NCBI GenBank assembly: GCA_964017185.1
Contig: OZ024870.1
Span: 29,411,621-29,475,620 of the forward strand
From: Rugalucina vietnamica
Taxonomy: Eukaryota; Mollusca; Bivalvia; Lucinida; Lucinidae
DNA: 64,000 nt
Direction of reading: 5' to 3'
The notes under the pieces are model-generated. The model had not been told where the DNA came from. It was given only the letters and a program-made list of their open reading frames with translations, and searched no databases. Numbering within the stretch: position 1 is the stretch's first letter; each line of letters begins with the position of its first letter. The position numbers were made by a program, and so were the translations under genes. Shown one piece after another: positions 20,384 through 32,700 of this stretch.

Positions 20384-20406
20384 CTACCGAAACAGTCTTT
20401 GTAGAT

Positions 20407-21105
20407 ACCCAATGCAACTCAGCATTAAAAGTAGAATGATTAGATTTTGGTCAAAAATTTTATGTGGGAAAAAAAGATAAATTAGCTTTCACTTTATATA
20501 AGATTCTTTTCCAGTTAGACTCATTCTCAGTGGTTAGATACAATTAGAACTACATTAAGAATGTAGGGATTGGCGAGTTTTGGGATAATCAGTTTAACTA
20601 TGTTAAAATGAATAATCTTAGAGAAAGGGTTGATAAAGGCCTAAGAGAGGCCTCTACTCAGAATTGGCGTGATCATATTGATAAAATGAGCAAATGTCTA
20701 AATCATCGTCTATATAAAACTGAGTACCAGTTTGAAAATTACTTGTCAAAGTTGCCTTTGAACTTAGCTATTAGCTTAGTTAGATTTAGATGTATGAATC
20801 ATAGATTGCCTATTGAATATGGGAGGTTTTCTAGGTTAGAAAGAGCAAGAAGGAAATGTAAGTTATGTGGGAATGTGGAACTTGGGGTCGAGTTTCATTA
20901 TATGTTTAAATGTTCTTACTTTAAGAGACAGCGCAAAACATGTATTCCTGCGAAGTATTTAAAAAATTCCTAATGTATTAAAGTTTCATGAGCTTATGAA
21001 TACTGATGATATGTCATTGTTGACAAAGGTTGCCACCTTTTGCAAATCCATAGTATCTTTTTTGATAGAACTAACAAATAATGCTTCTCGTCCGAATGGT
21101 CTTTA
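20407..21105 (+). pseudogene. LINE-B ORF2, C-terminal region with CCHC zinc knuckle
   Basis: Text resumes YPMQLSIKSRMIRFWSKILC, GKKDKLAFTLYKILFQLDSF, and after one stop VGIGEFWDNQFNYVKMNNLR. It then runs open to a knuckle CKLCGNVELGVEFHYMFKC (C-x2-C, H, C) and, after a frame change near 20965, NVLKFHELMNTDDMSLLTKV with a TAA at about 21105. Such C-terminal knuckles are common in LINE ORF2 proteins. Confidence 0.8.
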
Positions 21106-21261
21106 ACATGTATGAGTAATAGTTATTTTTTTTTATCTCTAGTCAGTATTGTTTGAGCTGAGTGTTCTTCATTGTGGATTTGATTTGTTTTGATACGTAA
21201 TTTCATATCTTGTTCATGCTTCCCATGCCTCTCCTTGGTGGCCATGAATATTAATAAACTC

Positions 21262-21440
21262 TTCAAACTCTTCGATTACGGCATGGAAATCCATATTTCC
21301 ATGCCGTTAATGAGCAAGTCTGAAATTCGTAGGTTGCCTAGAAATCGATTACGTCACTATGACGCCAATTTGTCAATGTCCTGTACCACGATAGCCTTAC
21401 GTTTTCTGGCGTCATGATGTCGGTTTTTGACGCTGTCATT
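21262..21440. repeat. Short hairpin with CRE-like flank
   Basis: A 13-bp-arm inverted repeat at 21278-21306 (ACGGCATGGAAAT / ATTTCCATGCCGT, 3-base loop) is followed by TTACGTCACTATGACG and other GACG/CGTCA motifs. The layout resembles the hairpin elements at 5651-6020 and 13893-14285. From 21441 to 21776 nothing is recognised. Confidence 0.5.
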
Positions 21441-21776
21441 TGATGGGACATGCTTCTAGGAGATTTATCGTAGTCTCGCAAGCTGAAAGAATACAATTGG
21501 CTTTCTTATTCTTCATATCTGCACCGAGCATGTTGATCTTCGTGTTACGTTGGTTTAACGTCAGGTCATGACGGCGTCCGCTCTTGGAATTTTTCAAATG
21601 TCATTCCGCTTTATTTGTTATGAGACTTTAACCTATCAAACAAGGCAAAAATTAGTAACATGTGAGGCATGTGAAGTGCTGGGCAAGCGAAACATGAATT
21701 TGAGCAGAACTTGACAGAGTAAAAGCGTATCGAAAGTTTTCAAATATTCTCTTTATTATTATCATCATTATCTTAT

Positions 21777-21992
21777 TTTATTTTCAATTCAGTTTTACGT
21801 CCCTTTCAAGATTATTTCAGCTCATATGGGACGGGCCAATTAGTAGATGGTGCGAAAGCGGGAGTACCCCGAGAAAAAACACCTGGCACACCCGCAAGCG
21901 GAACTTGGCTTGTCTCACATGTGGCCAGACAGCGGTGAGATGACTGAGTAATTAAGAATCAGCGCTCTTAACCGCTCGGCCACGGGAGCCGC
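21777..21992 (-). repeat. tRNA-derived SINE
   Basis: Read on the minus strand, the head GCGGCTCCCGTGGCCGAGCG, with TGGCCGAGCGG as an A box and GTTAAGAGCGCTGATTC as anticodon-arm-like sequence, looks like a Leu/Ser-type tRNA. The 3' part ends GAAAGGGACGTAAAACTG, the type of tail shared by molluscan SINEs, and runs into an A-rich stretch. A clear B box is not visible. No full cloverleaf, so not a tRNA gene. Confidence 0.7.
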
Positions 21993-22054
21993 TTCAAACA
22001 TTTGTTTTGGAAAATATTGATGGAAGAAAAAAATTGCTAAACTTTAGTCTTATA

Positions 22055-22963
22055 GTACGGAAGAGCATTAGGGCCATGTATTTTTTTTTATTTTGAAATT
22101 TCGAGTTATTAAGTCGAAATTTCGAGTTATTAAGTCGAAATTTCGACTTAGTAAGTCGAAATTTCGACTTAGTAACTCAAAATTTCGACTTACTATCTCG
22201 AAATTTCGACTTATTATCTCGAAATTTCGAATGAATAACTCGAAATTTCGACTTAGTAACTCGAAATTTCGATTTACTAGCTCAAAATTTCGACTTATTA
22301 TCTCGAAATTTTGACTTAATAACTCGAAATTTTGACTTAGTAACTCGAAATTTCGACTTACTATCTATTACAGGAAACTGGCGTACAGTAGAGTAAATAA
22401 GTCGAAATTTCGAGATATTAAGTCGAAATTTCGAGTTAATAAGTCGAAATTTCGAGTTGCTAAGTCGAAATTTCGAGTTATTAAGTCGAAATTTTGAGTT
22501 ATTAAGTCGAAATTTCGAGATAATAAGTCGAAATTTCGAGATAATAAGTCGAAATTTCGAGATAGTAAGTCGAAATTTCGAGATAGTAAGTCCGGCGAAA
22601 TTTCGAGTTATTAGGTCGAAATTTTGAGATAATAAGTCGAAATTTCGAGATAGTAAGTCGCAATTTCGATATAGTAAGTCGAAATTGCGTGTTATTAAGT
22701 CGAAATTTCGAGATAATAAGTCGAAATTTCGAGAAAGTTAGTCGAAATTTCGAGATAGTAAGTCGAAATTTCGAGTTATTAAGTCGAAATTTCGAGATAA
22801 TAAGTCGAAATTTCGAGATAGTAAGTCGAAATTTCGAGTTACTAAGTCGAAATTTCGAGTTATTAAGTCGAAATTACGAGTTACTAGGTCGAAATTTCGA
22901 CTTAGTAACTCGAAATTTCAAAATTAAAAAAAAATATTACCTGGCCTAAATACTCTTCCGTAC
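22055..22963. mobile_element. TA-flanked MITE filled with 21-bp repeats
   Basis: Inverted ends GTACGGAAGAG / CTCTTCCGTAC are flanked by TA (22053-22054, 22964-22965). The inversion continues inward (TTAGGGCCA... / ...TGGCCTAAA, poly-T/A, TTTTGAAATTTC / GAAATTTCAAAA). The interior is a tandem array of about forty 21-bp units of the type CGAAATTTCGAGTTATTAAGT, each carrying the palindrome CGAAATTTCG. The left third has linkers mostly in one orientation and the right two thirds in the other, so the whole element can fold back. TA duplication suggests the Tc1/mariner superfamily. The Ser-Lys-Phe-Arg and Arg-Asn-Phe-Glu frames here are repeat artefacts. Confidence 0.85.
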
Positions 22964-23189
22964 TACGAGTATATTACAACAAGAAAACAGCCATTTTAAG
23001 TGCAGACAAAGCCTTTCATATTCCCATATTTATAAATACACTATTGCGCTTATGACACAGGCGAACTTGTGAGTGCTCCTTTTTAGTCTGCAAAGGGGTT
23101 TCTCCCCTTAGTCAATTTCAGATGACCGAAGACCTCAGCTGGATGACACAGGCATAGTTACCATTCTCTAAAATTAAACCAAAAATGAA

Positions 23190-23435
23190 TAAAAATTAAA
23201 ACTGAGATCCTTTAAGATCAGTGAACACATTAATGAGAAAATGAATGGGCCATACCGCGGTTTCGACTATTAAAGTCTCGTCAGTGACCCTTTAGATTTG
23301 GCAACATGTAGCCAAAGAGTTTTACAGAAATTTTGCAACTTTCAACAGGGTAGTCGATACAAAGACTAGTATTATCTAAAAGGGACCAAATGTGTTAAAT
23401 ATTGGTTAGAAAATGAATCTTAACCGATAATAAAT
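23190..23435 (+). repeat. Family F copy
   Basis: 'CATACCGCGGTTTCGACTAT' and 'CTCGTCAGTGACCCTTTAGA' are shared with 51785-52025 and 59728-59855. The match to 51785 runs on to 'GTTAGAAAATGAATCTTAAC'. No coding content; class unknown. Confidence 0.7.
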
Positions 23436-23451
23436 TTCAGATTTCTAAGAA

Positions 23452-23545
23452 TATCCTCGCTGATCTCAAAGGACCAAAAAGAAAATATAATCTGCACTAT
23501 GGATGATGTACGGGGAGACTACCATACCCGAATTCCCACGATTTT
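23452..23545 (+). repeat. Family J fragment
   Basis: 'GCACTATGGATGATGTACGG' with 'GGAGACT' matches the reverse complement of 40498-40582. It directly follows family F, so F and J may be parts of one longer repeat. 23546-24074 holds nothing I can name apart from normal AT-rich sequence. Confidence 0.55.
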
Positions 23546-24074
23546 CAGCTCATTACGAAATCTTGCCCATGCAATATCATGGGAGTAATTCAAATGATGC
23601 TACCTGTGCTGTCGTCTGAATCATTTGTATATCATTACTTGCAAAATCTTACTTTGGACGCTGAGGTACAAAGTATACTCCATATCAGGAGACTATTATA
23701 TGCGCCTGTCCATAAAAATGTACTAGTACAAATTCATATTTGTACGTTCACAAACTATAGGTAAGGCTATAAACCATCGATTCAAGATAGTTAATTATAG
23801 GCGTTCGGTATAAAAAGTTTAAACCTATATTAAGGACCCTAGGCCTCTTAAAACAGTTTGTTCTTGTTTGGTCTCATAGAGATTCTGCAAATGTAATTGA
23901 CAATGTGCTTAGAAACAAATTAGTGTCGATTATAACATCATTATCGTATGTAGTGCATTCGTGGCAGAAACTTAAAACCATTCATATTATCGTGTCGCTA
24001 GGATCCGTTAATTACATTTTTCTTGAAAATATCCATATTTGTGCCATATGCAGACCAAACACCTTGTCGAAGAC

Positions 24075-24092
24075 ATGAACTCTATTATTGAG
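24075..24092 (+). CDS. Receptor exon 1 (start, MNSIIE)
   Basis: ATG and five codons end at a consensus donor GAG|GTAAGT. Joined in phase 0 to exon 2 this gives MNSIIENDTTTSEE, creating an N-linked glycosylation site across the junction. Chosen because the alternative start inside the intron-like sequence at 24736 lacks a signal or conserved text and reads through a good acceptor. Confidence 0.6.
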
Positions 24093-24108
24093 GTAAGTAT
24101 ATGTTGTC

Positions 24109-24143
<35 letters not shown>

Positions 24144-26734
24144 CTTATTTATTCCAAAATATTTTTCATGTAAGCCTAAAATATTGAAAAAAAAATTGTT
24201 CCGTCTGTCTATATGTCTATTTTCATTTTCATTTCTTTATATAAAGTGTTCATTCTGTCTATCTGTTGAACTGAAGCATCACCTTGAGTCGGTTAATAGC
24301 TATACGTAGCTAATCTTTATTTGTTTAAATGTCCGACTATAAATAAAATTTGTATTCTGTATTCTTTGTATTTGAATGATACTCTACTGACCGGACGGTT
24401 ACCCTATTGCTGGGAAAGAGCAAGTCATCTTGATTTCAATGTGTGTTGTAACAAGTCTGTGGCGTTTTGTGCTGTACCATCTTTCCCACCTGTTGTTGGG
24501 AATTTGATGTTCAAATGTACAAATTCGTGTGGCTTCTATACTTACATGTATCAGATGACGGTGGTACAAATTAATGTCCTATGATACACGCATATTCTAT
24601 ACGTAATCTCGGCATTTTGACAATCTAACGCATCCTCAATGGTAATGAGTTACTTTGCACAAGAATCCACTGTTGTCTCAGATGCAGCCCATCGGGGTAG
24701 TTATATATCATGTCTGGATAATAACATGAAGTGTTTTGTTATTCTTAAGAGATTACAAATGTAATTTAATTTGTATTCACACCCTACAGAATGACACTAC
24801 CACAAGTGAAGAGGTGTTTTCTGGAAGTACTGTGTCTTGGTTAACTGGCGATTCACCAGCTATATATCTTACTCCACTTTGGAAAAGCGACTATATTCTG
24901 GCCCTCTCTTACTGTGCAATATTAGGAGTTGCTTTGCTGATTGGCACGTTCGGAAACGTCATCATCATTGTCGTGACGTCAACAACTAGTGCCATGAACA
25001 AGGTCGGGAAACAGTTCGTCATCAATCTGGCGATTTCCGACTTGTGTGTTTCCGGTATAGCGGAACCTATGTGTATTGTAGGTAAGATATGCTACGTTGT
25101 ATCACAGACATTATTTTGCGCCTAGCTTTGTATCCATGAATTCTTTATTTCACGAGCCCGTTGACACAAATGACATTTCCTTGACGTACATGTGCGTCGT
25201 ATTTAAAATTATAACGTCGTTTAACATGTCAGAAGGAGTAATTATTTGAATCATTGAAAGGATTCCTGAAGATTTCTTTTGTGAGACGTCCAAGAACTTT
25301 TCAAATCGCAAGATCCAGGCACTGATATGAAGTTTATTGCAGTCGAAAATAAGTTTTAAAATGAAATGTTTTATGTAACCCAAGTCTTTTTTAAAAAATG
25401 GACAAAATCTTTGAATTTAATATAAGATCATATAGCTAGAAAATAGGAAACTGTTTTAAGAATCCATGCCCCCTCCTTGCACAATCAAACTATTTTGAAC
25501 ACAACTGTATTTTTGTAAATGACACATATCAAAATGCCATGTTTGGGCATGGGGAGGGGAGTTGTCAAAAAGCCCTTAAACCGATAAATGGGCTCAGCTC
25601 CATTATTTGTAATGTAACAAGGCTATAGACATATACTTATAGGTACATGTATGTATATCTCCATCGTCGGGCAGCTTACTCAATCTGTGAGTCCTCGTTT
25701 TTGATTCATCATGGAATTTATCATGATTTATTTGTTTGTTTGTGCAATGATCATTCATTGACTAAGAGATTCACCACGAGGACCGAACGCCTAACTAAAT
25801 GTTTTGAACCACTGCAGAAGCTGAGGGTGAGGTTAGGCACCTGTAAAACCGGTTTAAGCCCATCAGTAATTTATATTACTGATCGTTCCAAGGCGATAAT
25901 TCTGTGGTTGTTCTTATTGTTTTATGTCTTGGTGTTTAATTTTTTTTTGTGCTGTTGGCGCCTTATTGTTAGTTTGTTTTTTTCCCACCTCGGTTTTTGG
26001 AGTGGGAATCTCTTTCTGATTGCGCCTTTTCCTGATCTTTGCCTACTTGTACCTTTTTATGTATGTTATCATATTTTAGTTAGGTTTAGGTAACTGAGTG
26101 GCCACCTATTGGGAAAATAGCAGCTCATTCGGCTTACGAAATGTTTTCATGGTATAAGTACCTTATTGTTAGTTTGTTTTTTTCCCGCCTCGGTTTTGGG
26201 AGTGGGAATCTTTTTCTGATCGCGCCTTTTCCTGATCGTTGCCTACTTGTACCTTTTTCTACCTGAATTAACAGACTGTCCTATTTTAACAAGTATACAC
26301 ATTAAGTGTACATGTTATAATACATATAAATAAGCTTTGCAAAATATGTTAATGATGATTTATACTGAATTTGAGATATACCTCCGTGGACTTAAAATCT
26401 AAAGTCACTTCATAACGATTGGTTTTACCGTAATTTGATACATGCGAGCCATTGACAGAAAGGACTTCCCTAATGTAAGCAGAACATATGATGCAGTCAC
26501 TGTTCAAAGTATAAGTTACTTAATTTATTTTGCAAAATATATTTAAGGTACAGGTATTTGCATAAGTGATGGACTGTGTTTATAGTTATAATCTGATAAA
26601 GATGATGTGCCTCATATTCGTGCATAAATAGTTTCTACCCAAAATTTTAGGTTGCAATAAGCATATTGTAGTATTGTATGATAAGCTATGGCAAAAAAAA
26701 TATGTTTTTCAGACAAAAAGTACAAAATATTTTT

Positions 26735-26779
<45 letters not shown>

Positions 26780-29700
26780 ACGACCCCCTCCCCCTTTGAC
26801 ACACATTTTTGCTGCAGGTATGTAACATCAAGAGGTTTCCACTATGTTGTTGCATTTATCAAATGTTTTATTGTCCGGATAATGGAACAGATATTCTATA
26901 CAAGTAACACGGAAGCTGTCAGAAACACTCAAAACTTTGGGCGGGAAGCCTATGAATTCTTCCGACATCCTTAGGAAAGCATTCAATGAATGCGTAACGT
27001 CGTATATAATACATTACAAGGACCGAAGTAATTAACTTTCTGTTATTGTGATAATCAGTAATTGTGATAACGATTATCTGTGTTAGTCACATGAGGAAGT
27101 AGTTGATCATAAATGATGATAATTGTGAAATATGTTTTGCCAAATTATTCCAATTATCATCAGGTACGCCCTTTATGCGGCCTACTTTTTTCTGTTTTAG
27201 CGGTTATAATGGGTGAAGAATGGTTCTCCGATAAATGGTTGCTGTGTGAATTGACCGCTGCTATGTGTACAACAGCGTGCTTCTGCTCGTTCCTGAGCCT
27301 GACGGCCGTCACAATCAACCGCTACATGTACATCTGTCACCACAAGATCTATGATAAGATATTCACCAGTATGTCCACCATTGTGGTGTGCCTTGGCTGT
27401 TGGGTTATTACCTTTGGCTTTGAGTTTCCTAACCTCATAGGTATTTCTGTTCAGTCATATTCTTAATGAAATGATCCCACTTTTCTATGACCGTGGGAAG
27501 TTAACTTTTTATGTGACCTTATGTAAAACGATTGTTTGTTTGAATTGACATCCCAGTCAACTGGTAAGGTTATGTCGGGGCTCCATTTAATGGGACATCC
27601 ATCCAAAATTAGTATGTCATGACATCCGGAAAGTGCTTCAAATATAACCACCCAGTTAAGCCAATAAGGTTTATATGTACTAATGGCTTTACTTAGACAG
27701 GCTCAGACCTGAAACCTTTACCAGAAATCAGTTGGTCAGTCAGTAACGTATAAGATTTGCCTGGAGGCACAAGCCGTTCATCTATTTCTTTAGGCCCCAA
27801 TGGGCGAGGGCCCATCATGTAAAAAATGATGGTGTAAGGATAGGTAATTATTGCCACCAGAGCTAATAAACACCATCTACCAACTACTGGAATTAAAGAC
27901 CTATTTCTCTGTCTATTGAGGGTCATTAGATAAGGGACAGGGCATTAGAAAACCTAGTGGCCTGACAATGACTCAGAATACAGGAAGGGGCCAAAAACAG
28001 AACAAGAAAAGCTTTAACATGTTTTCACATGTATAAAAATAGGCGGTGGGATTAGGATGTGATAAAATGAAAACAAAATTATGTATTTTGTTCTAATTAA
28101 ATGTTATGGGCACCTGTTATTTTTCCTAAGAGTCACTGCTTATCTATTTAACTGAAATTGACAAGTACTTATGTTAAACAGAGGACCGATGGTCCAAAAA
28201 TTACACCTGAGAGTATTTTTGGTATAAAGTGAAGCAAGCAACACAATGTTTTGAAGTTGTGTAAATATGTTTTTAAAGTCTAAATTTTCATTTTTCAAAC
28301 CATCTTTTGTGTCATCACAGGCTGGTTAGAATCTTTGAAGAACAGTTTTTATGTTAAGAGTTATTATTTCATATGTGCTGCATGATGAGAATGTTAGCAT
28401 TTTTGTATGATAAGTGGCAGGATAGTTTTTCCAGTATATGTGCATGTGATATCATTTCTGTTCTCAAATGCAAACAACAAGGTTTTAGCATTCTTTGTGA
28501 CTTTTCCAAGTTTGATATTTGTAACGTTGTGTGTTGTTTTATCATTTCATCATGCAGCTCATGTTGCTTCTTCCATTTTCATGGAAATTAGTCTTCCATG
28601 ATATTCACTAATGGAATTTACACAGTTTTAATAACAGTTCAGGTACACTAGACTACAGTTAAAGATTGCATAATAAGAAACATATCATAATGCAAATAAA
28701 TTGTTGAAAACTTAACATATAAACTGACTTTTTTCATATGAGCTGCATAATAAAGAATATCACTCAACAGCTGTAAAACCTTTCATACAGAAGTTAAAGT
28801 GTCTAGTATTTGTATCTGACACATTGTTGTAAAATTTTTAACTTTTATTGAAATCTTGATGATGATATTTCACTTGACACAGCTCATATCATCAATGAGT
28901 CTCATGTTTTGTTGTTTTTTTGCAGTTTTTTAGGGCTTAATGCTTGTAATTCCAGTTTTCATACATAGTCAAACAACAATGCATATAGTTACATACAGAA
29001 GATGAACTAGTTTCTAAATAAAACAACACAGGAATCTTTTTCTGATTGCGCCTTTTCCTGATCTTTGCCTACTTGTACCTTAGAATAAGACTGTATTTCA
29101 CTTGACGCAACTCTTATCATCATGATTCGTTGCCATCTATCATAAATACAACCCCTTTCATTCAAGTTTGCCATTTACCATAAAATGCATTATGCAAGAA
29201 GACCATGTGTTGTGAAAATCTGAGTTTCTTCTCGTGTTGTCTACAAAGACACCTAGATTGATTGATCAGCTAATTTGAGTGAGTTTCAAACTAAATGACC
29301 TTCAAAAGGGCAAACTCAAGTGAAATTTTTATGATGTAAAATTAATTTGACGGAAAGGAACATGGATAAATAAAGGGACTGATTAGTTGGAGACAGCTGT
29401 TTCTCAAATATACAGTATTTATAATGTGTGGAACCCAAGGTTCGTACCTAATATCAAACTTCCAGGTAAAAAGGTACAAGTAGTTCCTGAGAAATCTTTG
29501 ACAGAAAAATTTCTTGGATAGAAAGAAAAATGGATAAATAAAGGGAATGATAAGCTGGAGATTGTTCATTCTCAAATACAAAATACAACTTGACATACCC
29601 TAGCTTTGTATCAAATTTTAAAATTCTAGGTTAAGTAGTTCCTGAGAAATCTTTGACACAAAGCAATTTTACAGACAGACGGAAAAAGCAAAAACTATAA

Positions 29701-32700
29701 TACCCCCTAATATTTCATATCCCGGCATATAAAGATAAAATGCTGAAGAGATTTTAAGAACACCTGGCACATGGGACACTATTTGAGTTCTAAATTAGAA
29801 CCAGAGGACCAATGGTCCTGTAAACGCTCACCTGAGACCTGAGATATATACTTGTACCAATAAACTTGTTAGACTTGAATGGTACAATGCATGCATTTAA
29901 CTCTAGGGCAGGGTCAGAATAACTCCTGGAGTCAATGTCTTTTTTAAATCATAAAAACTTTTCTTCCCCCTGTCCATGGAGGCTGCACATACAATTTCAC
30001 TTTCATAGGCCAAATGGTTTCAGAGAAGAAGATCTTTGGAATAGTGGATGAAGACAGACTATGGTCAAGGTCAAAAAATGACCTTGACCTTAATTAATTA
30101 TATACCTTCACTGACTATTAGTTGTCTGTATGTAGCAACTTTCATGTCTCGGGCTGCTAAAGTTTCCATAATATCCATTGTTGAAGCCTTTTACCCATGT
30201 TAAAGCCTATGTTAACAAAATTGACCTTGCCATAAAATAGGTCAAGGTCATCCCAGGGTCATCATTTTATCAAAATATGATGGGCTAGAGTCTCCGATGC
30301 TACATACCAAGTTTCCTGGAAATCAGCCTTTCGGTTCTGGAGAAGAAGATTTTTGAGTGGTTTTTACCGTATATGGGCATGGCGGCCATCTTGGTCATTT
30401 GACCCGGATTTCCAAATCAAACTTTCGTCCCCACATAAAATTTCCCTTTGACTGGCCAAGCGGTTTCAAAGAAGAAGATCTTTGAAAAGTGTGTATGGAC
30501 GACAGACCCTCCCAGGTCAAGAGATGACCTTGACCTAAATTAATCATATCCCTTCATCTACTCTATTAGTTGTTTGCATCTACCACTTTTCAGGCCTCAG
30601 GCTGCAAAAGTTTTCTAAAAATCCATAATTTTCACTTTTTCCCATGTAAAAGCCTGTGTTTACAAAATTAACCTTGCCATAAAATAGGTCAAGGTCGTGA
30701 TAGGGTCATCATTTTATCAAATTATGATGTGCTGTAGTCCCAAATGCTACATACCAAGTTTCGTGGAAATCGGCCCACCGGTTCTGGAGAAGAAGATTTT
30801 TTTAATGGTTTTTACCATATATGGGCGTGGCAGCCATCTTGGTCATGTGACCCGGATTTCACGATCAAACATTCGTCTCCCTTACCCATGGATGCTCCAC
30901 ATAATATTTCACTTTGAATGGCCAAGCGGTTTCAGAAGAGAAGATCTTTGAAAAGTGTGTATGGACAACAGACTGGCCAAGGTCAAGAGATGAACTTGAC
31001 CTAAATTAATCACATACCTTCATCTACTCCATTAGTTGTTTTCATCTACCACTTTTTAGGGCTCAGGCTGCAATAGTTTTCAAAAAATTCATAGTTTTCA
31101 CTTTTTCCCATGTAAAAGCCTATGTTTCCAAATTTGTCCTTGCCGTAAAATAGGTCAAGGTCATCCTAGGGTCATCATTTTATCAAACAATGATTGGTTG
31201 AAGTCCCCGATGCTACATACCAAGTTTCTTGGAAATCGGCAAAATGTTTCCAAATTTGACCTTGCCGTAAAATAGGTCATGGTCATCCAAGGGTCATCAT
31301 TTTAACAAACTATGATTGGTTGAAGTCCCCGATGCTACATACCAAGTTTTGTGGAAATCGGCCCACTGGTTCTGGAGAAGAAGATTTTTTAAGTGTTTTT
31401 ACCATATATGGGTGTGGCGGCCACTTGGTCATGTGACCCGGATCTTGCGACCAAACTTCAGTTCCCCCTACCCATGGATGCTCCACATAAAATTTCACTT
31501 TGATTGGCCAAGCGGTTTCAGAGAAGAACATCTTTGAAATTGTGGACGACGGACAGACGACAGACAGACGCCGGATCATGGCCATCCTATAAGCTCCTTC
31601 GGCTCAGGTGAGCTAATAAAAAGTAACCTGATTTTCACACAAACTTGATTGACCTAAACGGTCAAATGGCAAACTCGAGTGAAAGGGGCTGTAAAATGAG
31701 TCTCCCATGTCACATATAGTTCATATACACAGCTAGGCTTTGAAACCTGAATTATTTTAATGTGAACAAGCATGAAAAAAGCACATGTGAATATATTCTG
31801 TCTCCCAGTCCCATTTTCTCCATCCCATGCTATCGGCTCCAGGGCAAAAAGGTCTCAGTCGTGGATATCACAGATCTGTTATGTGGAACTGAAAAATTGA
31901 ATTTAAAATAAGCCTAGTCAAAGTCCAAAGTAATTTAATGTCAGATTATGATTACATGCGACAATAGCTACGAATAGCTAGACTAGGTTTTCAAAATTTT
32001 CAAAAGCAATGATTCAGTATAAACTGTTCTTATGTGGGAAGTCTGACCTTGATATTTGTTTTCTGCTATGATAAAATTGACAAGGAAGTGCATTTACAGC
32101 CCTTGATTTCCAAATATCTAGATTTTCTACTGGTATTGATAAATTAATCATTTTTGGTTGTTGTTGTTTTTCACAAAAACAGAAAAACAAAACAAATTAT
32201 TTCCAAACCAAACAGTCAAAACCATCAAAAAAGATATTTACATTAATTTCATTTACATCTATTTCAGCTGTGTCAAGACAAACCCAGAACTTCTCATAAT
32301 ATGCTAAAATAAAGAAGCCATTCAGCTGTGCATAACTGCACAGCTGATTGCTGCCTTTGTTTTTATAGCTTCATGGATAGTATACCTAATCCCTATTCTT
32401 ATTTAGTTAAATCTGAAAGGCCTAGGGAATTTAAGGCCTGATTTCGGCCTCATGTGTTGATAAAAAACTGAATTTTGGAATTTTGAGGAGAAATGTATTG
32501 CAAATTATAGCAGGTGTATGTCCCTGCTTATAAACTCTAGCACAACTATCACATTCAAGCTACACATGTTGCCATGGCAACGCTCCGAAAACCATAGAAA
32601 TATCACTTTTTGCAATTTTGGGTCTATATTTCACCATTCAACATCATTTTCAACTACCGGCCCATGCGACGAACAATTTCTTATTGTGAAATAATTATGA

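Larger units (their letters stand above)
16524..20400 (-). mobile_element. LINE-C: near full-length APE-type LINE on the minus strand
   Basis: A 3877-bp element reading right to left and bounded by the 6-bp direct repeat GTAGAT (16518-16523 and 20401-20406). Outside these repeats the LINE-B protein text runs straight on (GELGR to YPMQLSIKSRM), which fixes both borders. From its 5' end it has a short leader, a possible 60-codon ORF, a leader region and a long ORF with endonuclease, RT and a C-terminal C2H2 zinc finger. A short 3' UTR ends ACTATC; no poly(A) is seen. Only two frame changes break ORF2, so it is the youngest layer in the stack. Similar proteins are usually annotated in animal genomes as 'craniofacial development protein 2-like' or endonuclease-reverse transcriptase; the clade is left open. 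Confidence 0.88.
10577..21260 (+). mobile_element. LINE-B: old APE-type LINE split by three later insertions
   Basis: The parts read in order along the plus strand: 5' UTR (about 10577-10858), ORF1 (10859-11520), a coding minisatellite, endonuclease (to about 13245), RT in pieces (13247-15125 and 16081-16523), and the C-terminal region (20407-21105). A 3' UTR ends near 21273 in the repeated block AAACTCTTCAAACTCTTCG. Foreign DNA separates the pieces: a hairpin element (about 13893-14285), a TTAA element (15126-16076) and LINE-C (16524-20400). LINE-B also carries many frame changes and stops, so it is inactive and the oldest layer. An RRM-type ORF1 with a CCHC-ended ORF2 suggests an L1/Tx1-like or L2-like group; I cannot decide. 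Confidence 0.8.

Noticed and set aside
21950-21992. tRNA gene of Leu/Ser type
   Set aside because: Only the 5' half resembles a tRNA; the rest is SINE body. The tRNA-like boxes at 35611-35772, 49322-49515 and 41305-41412 also lack a cloverleaf.
22093-22925. CRISPR-like array of regular repeats
   Set aside because: No spacers; a eukaryotic MITE with contiguous tandem units. The 54-bp satellite and the 16-bp arrays were rejected for the same reason.
22093-22949. Two open frames with repeating SKFRxxx and SRNFExx text
   Set aside because: They are translations of the 21-bp repeat units in a MITE; the period of 7 codons follows from the DNA repeat and occurs on both strands.
24321-24584. 87-codon frame with several Cys in receptor intron 1
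   Set aside because: No fitting splice sites, no family text, and the exon 1 to exon 2 junction on either side joins well without it.
26736-26778. Poly(A) as the tail of a processed pseudogene or LINE
   Set aside because: The sequence before it shows no gene or LINE text and no target duplication was seen.
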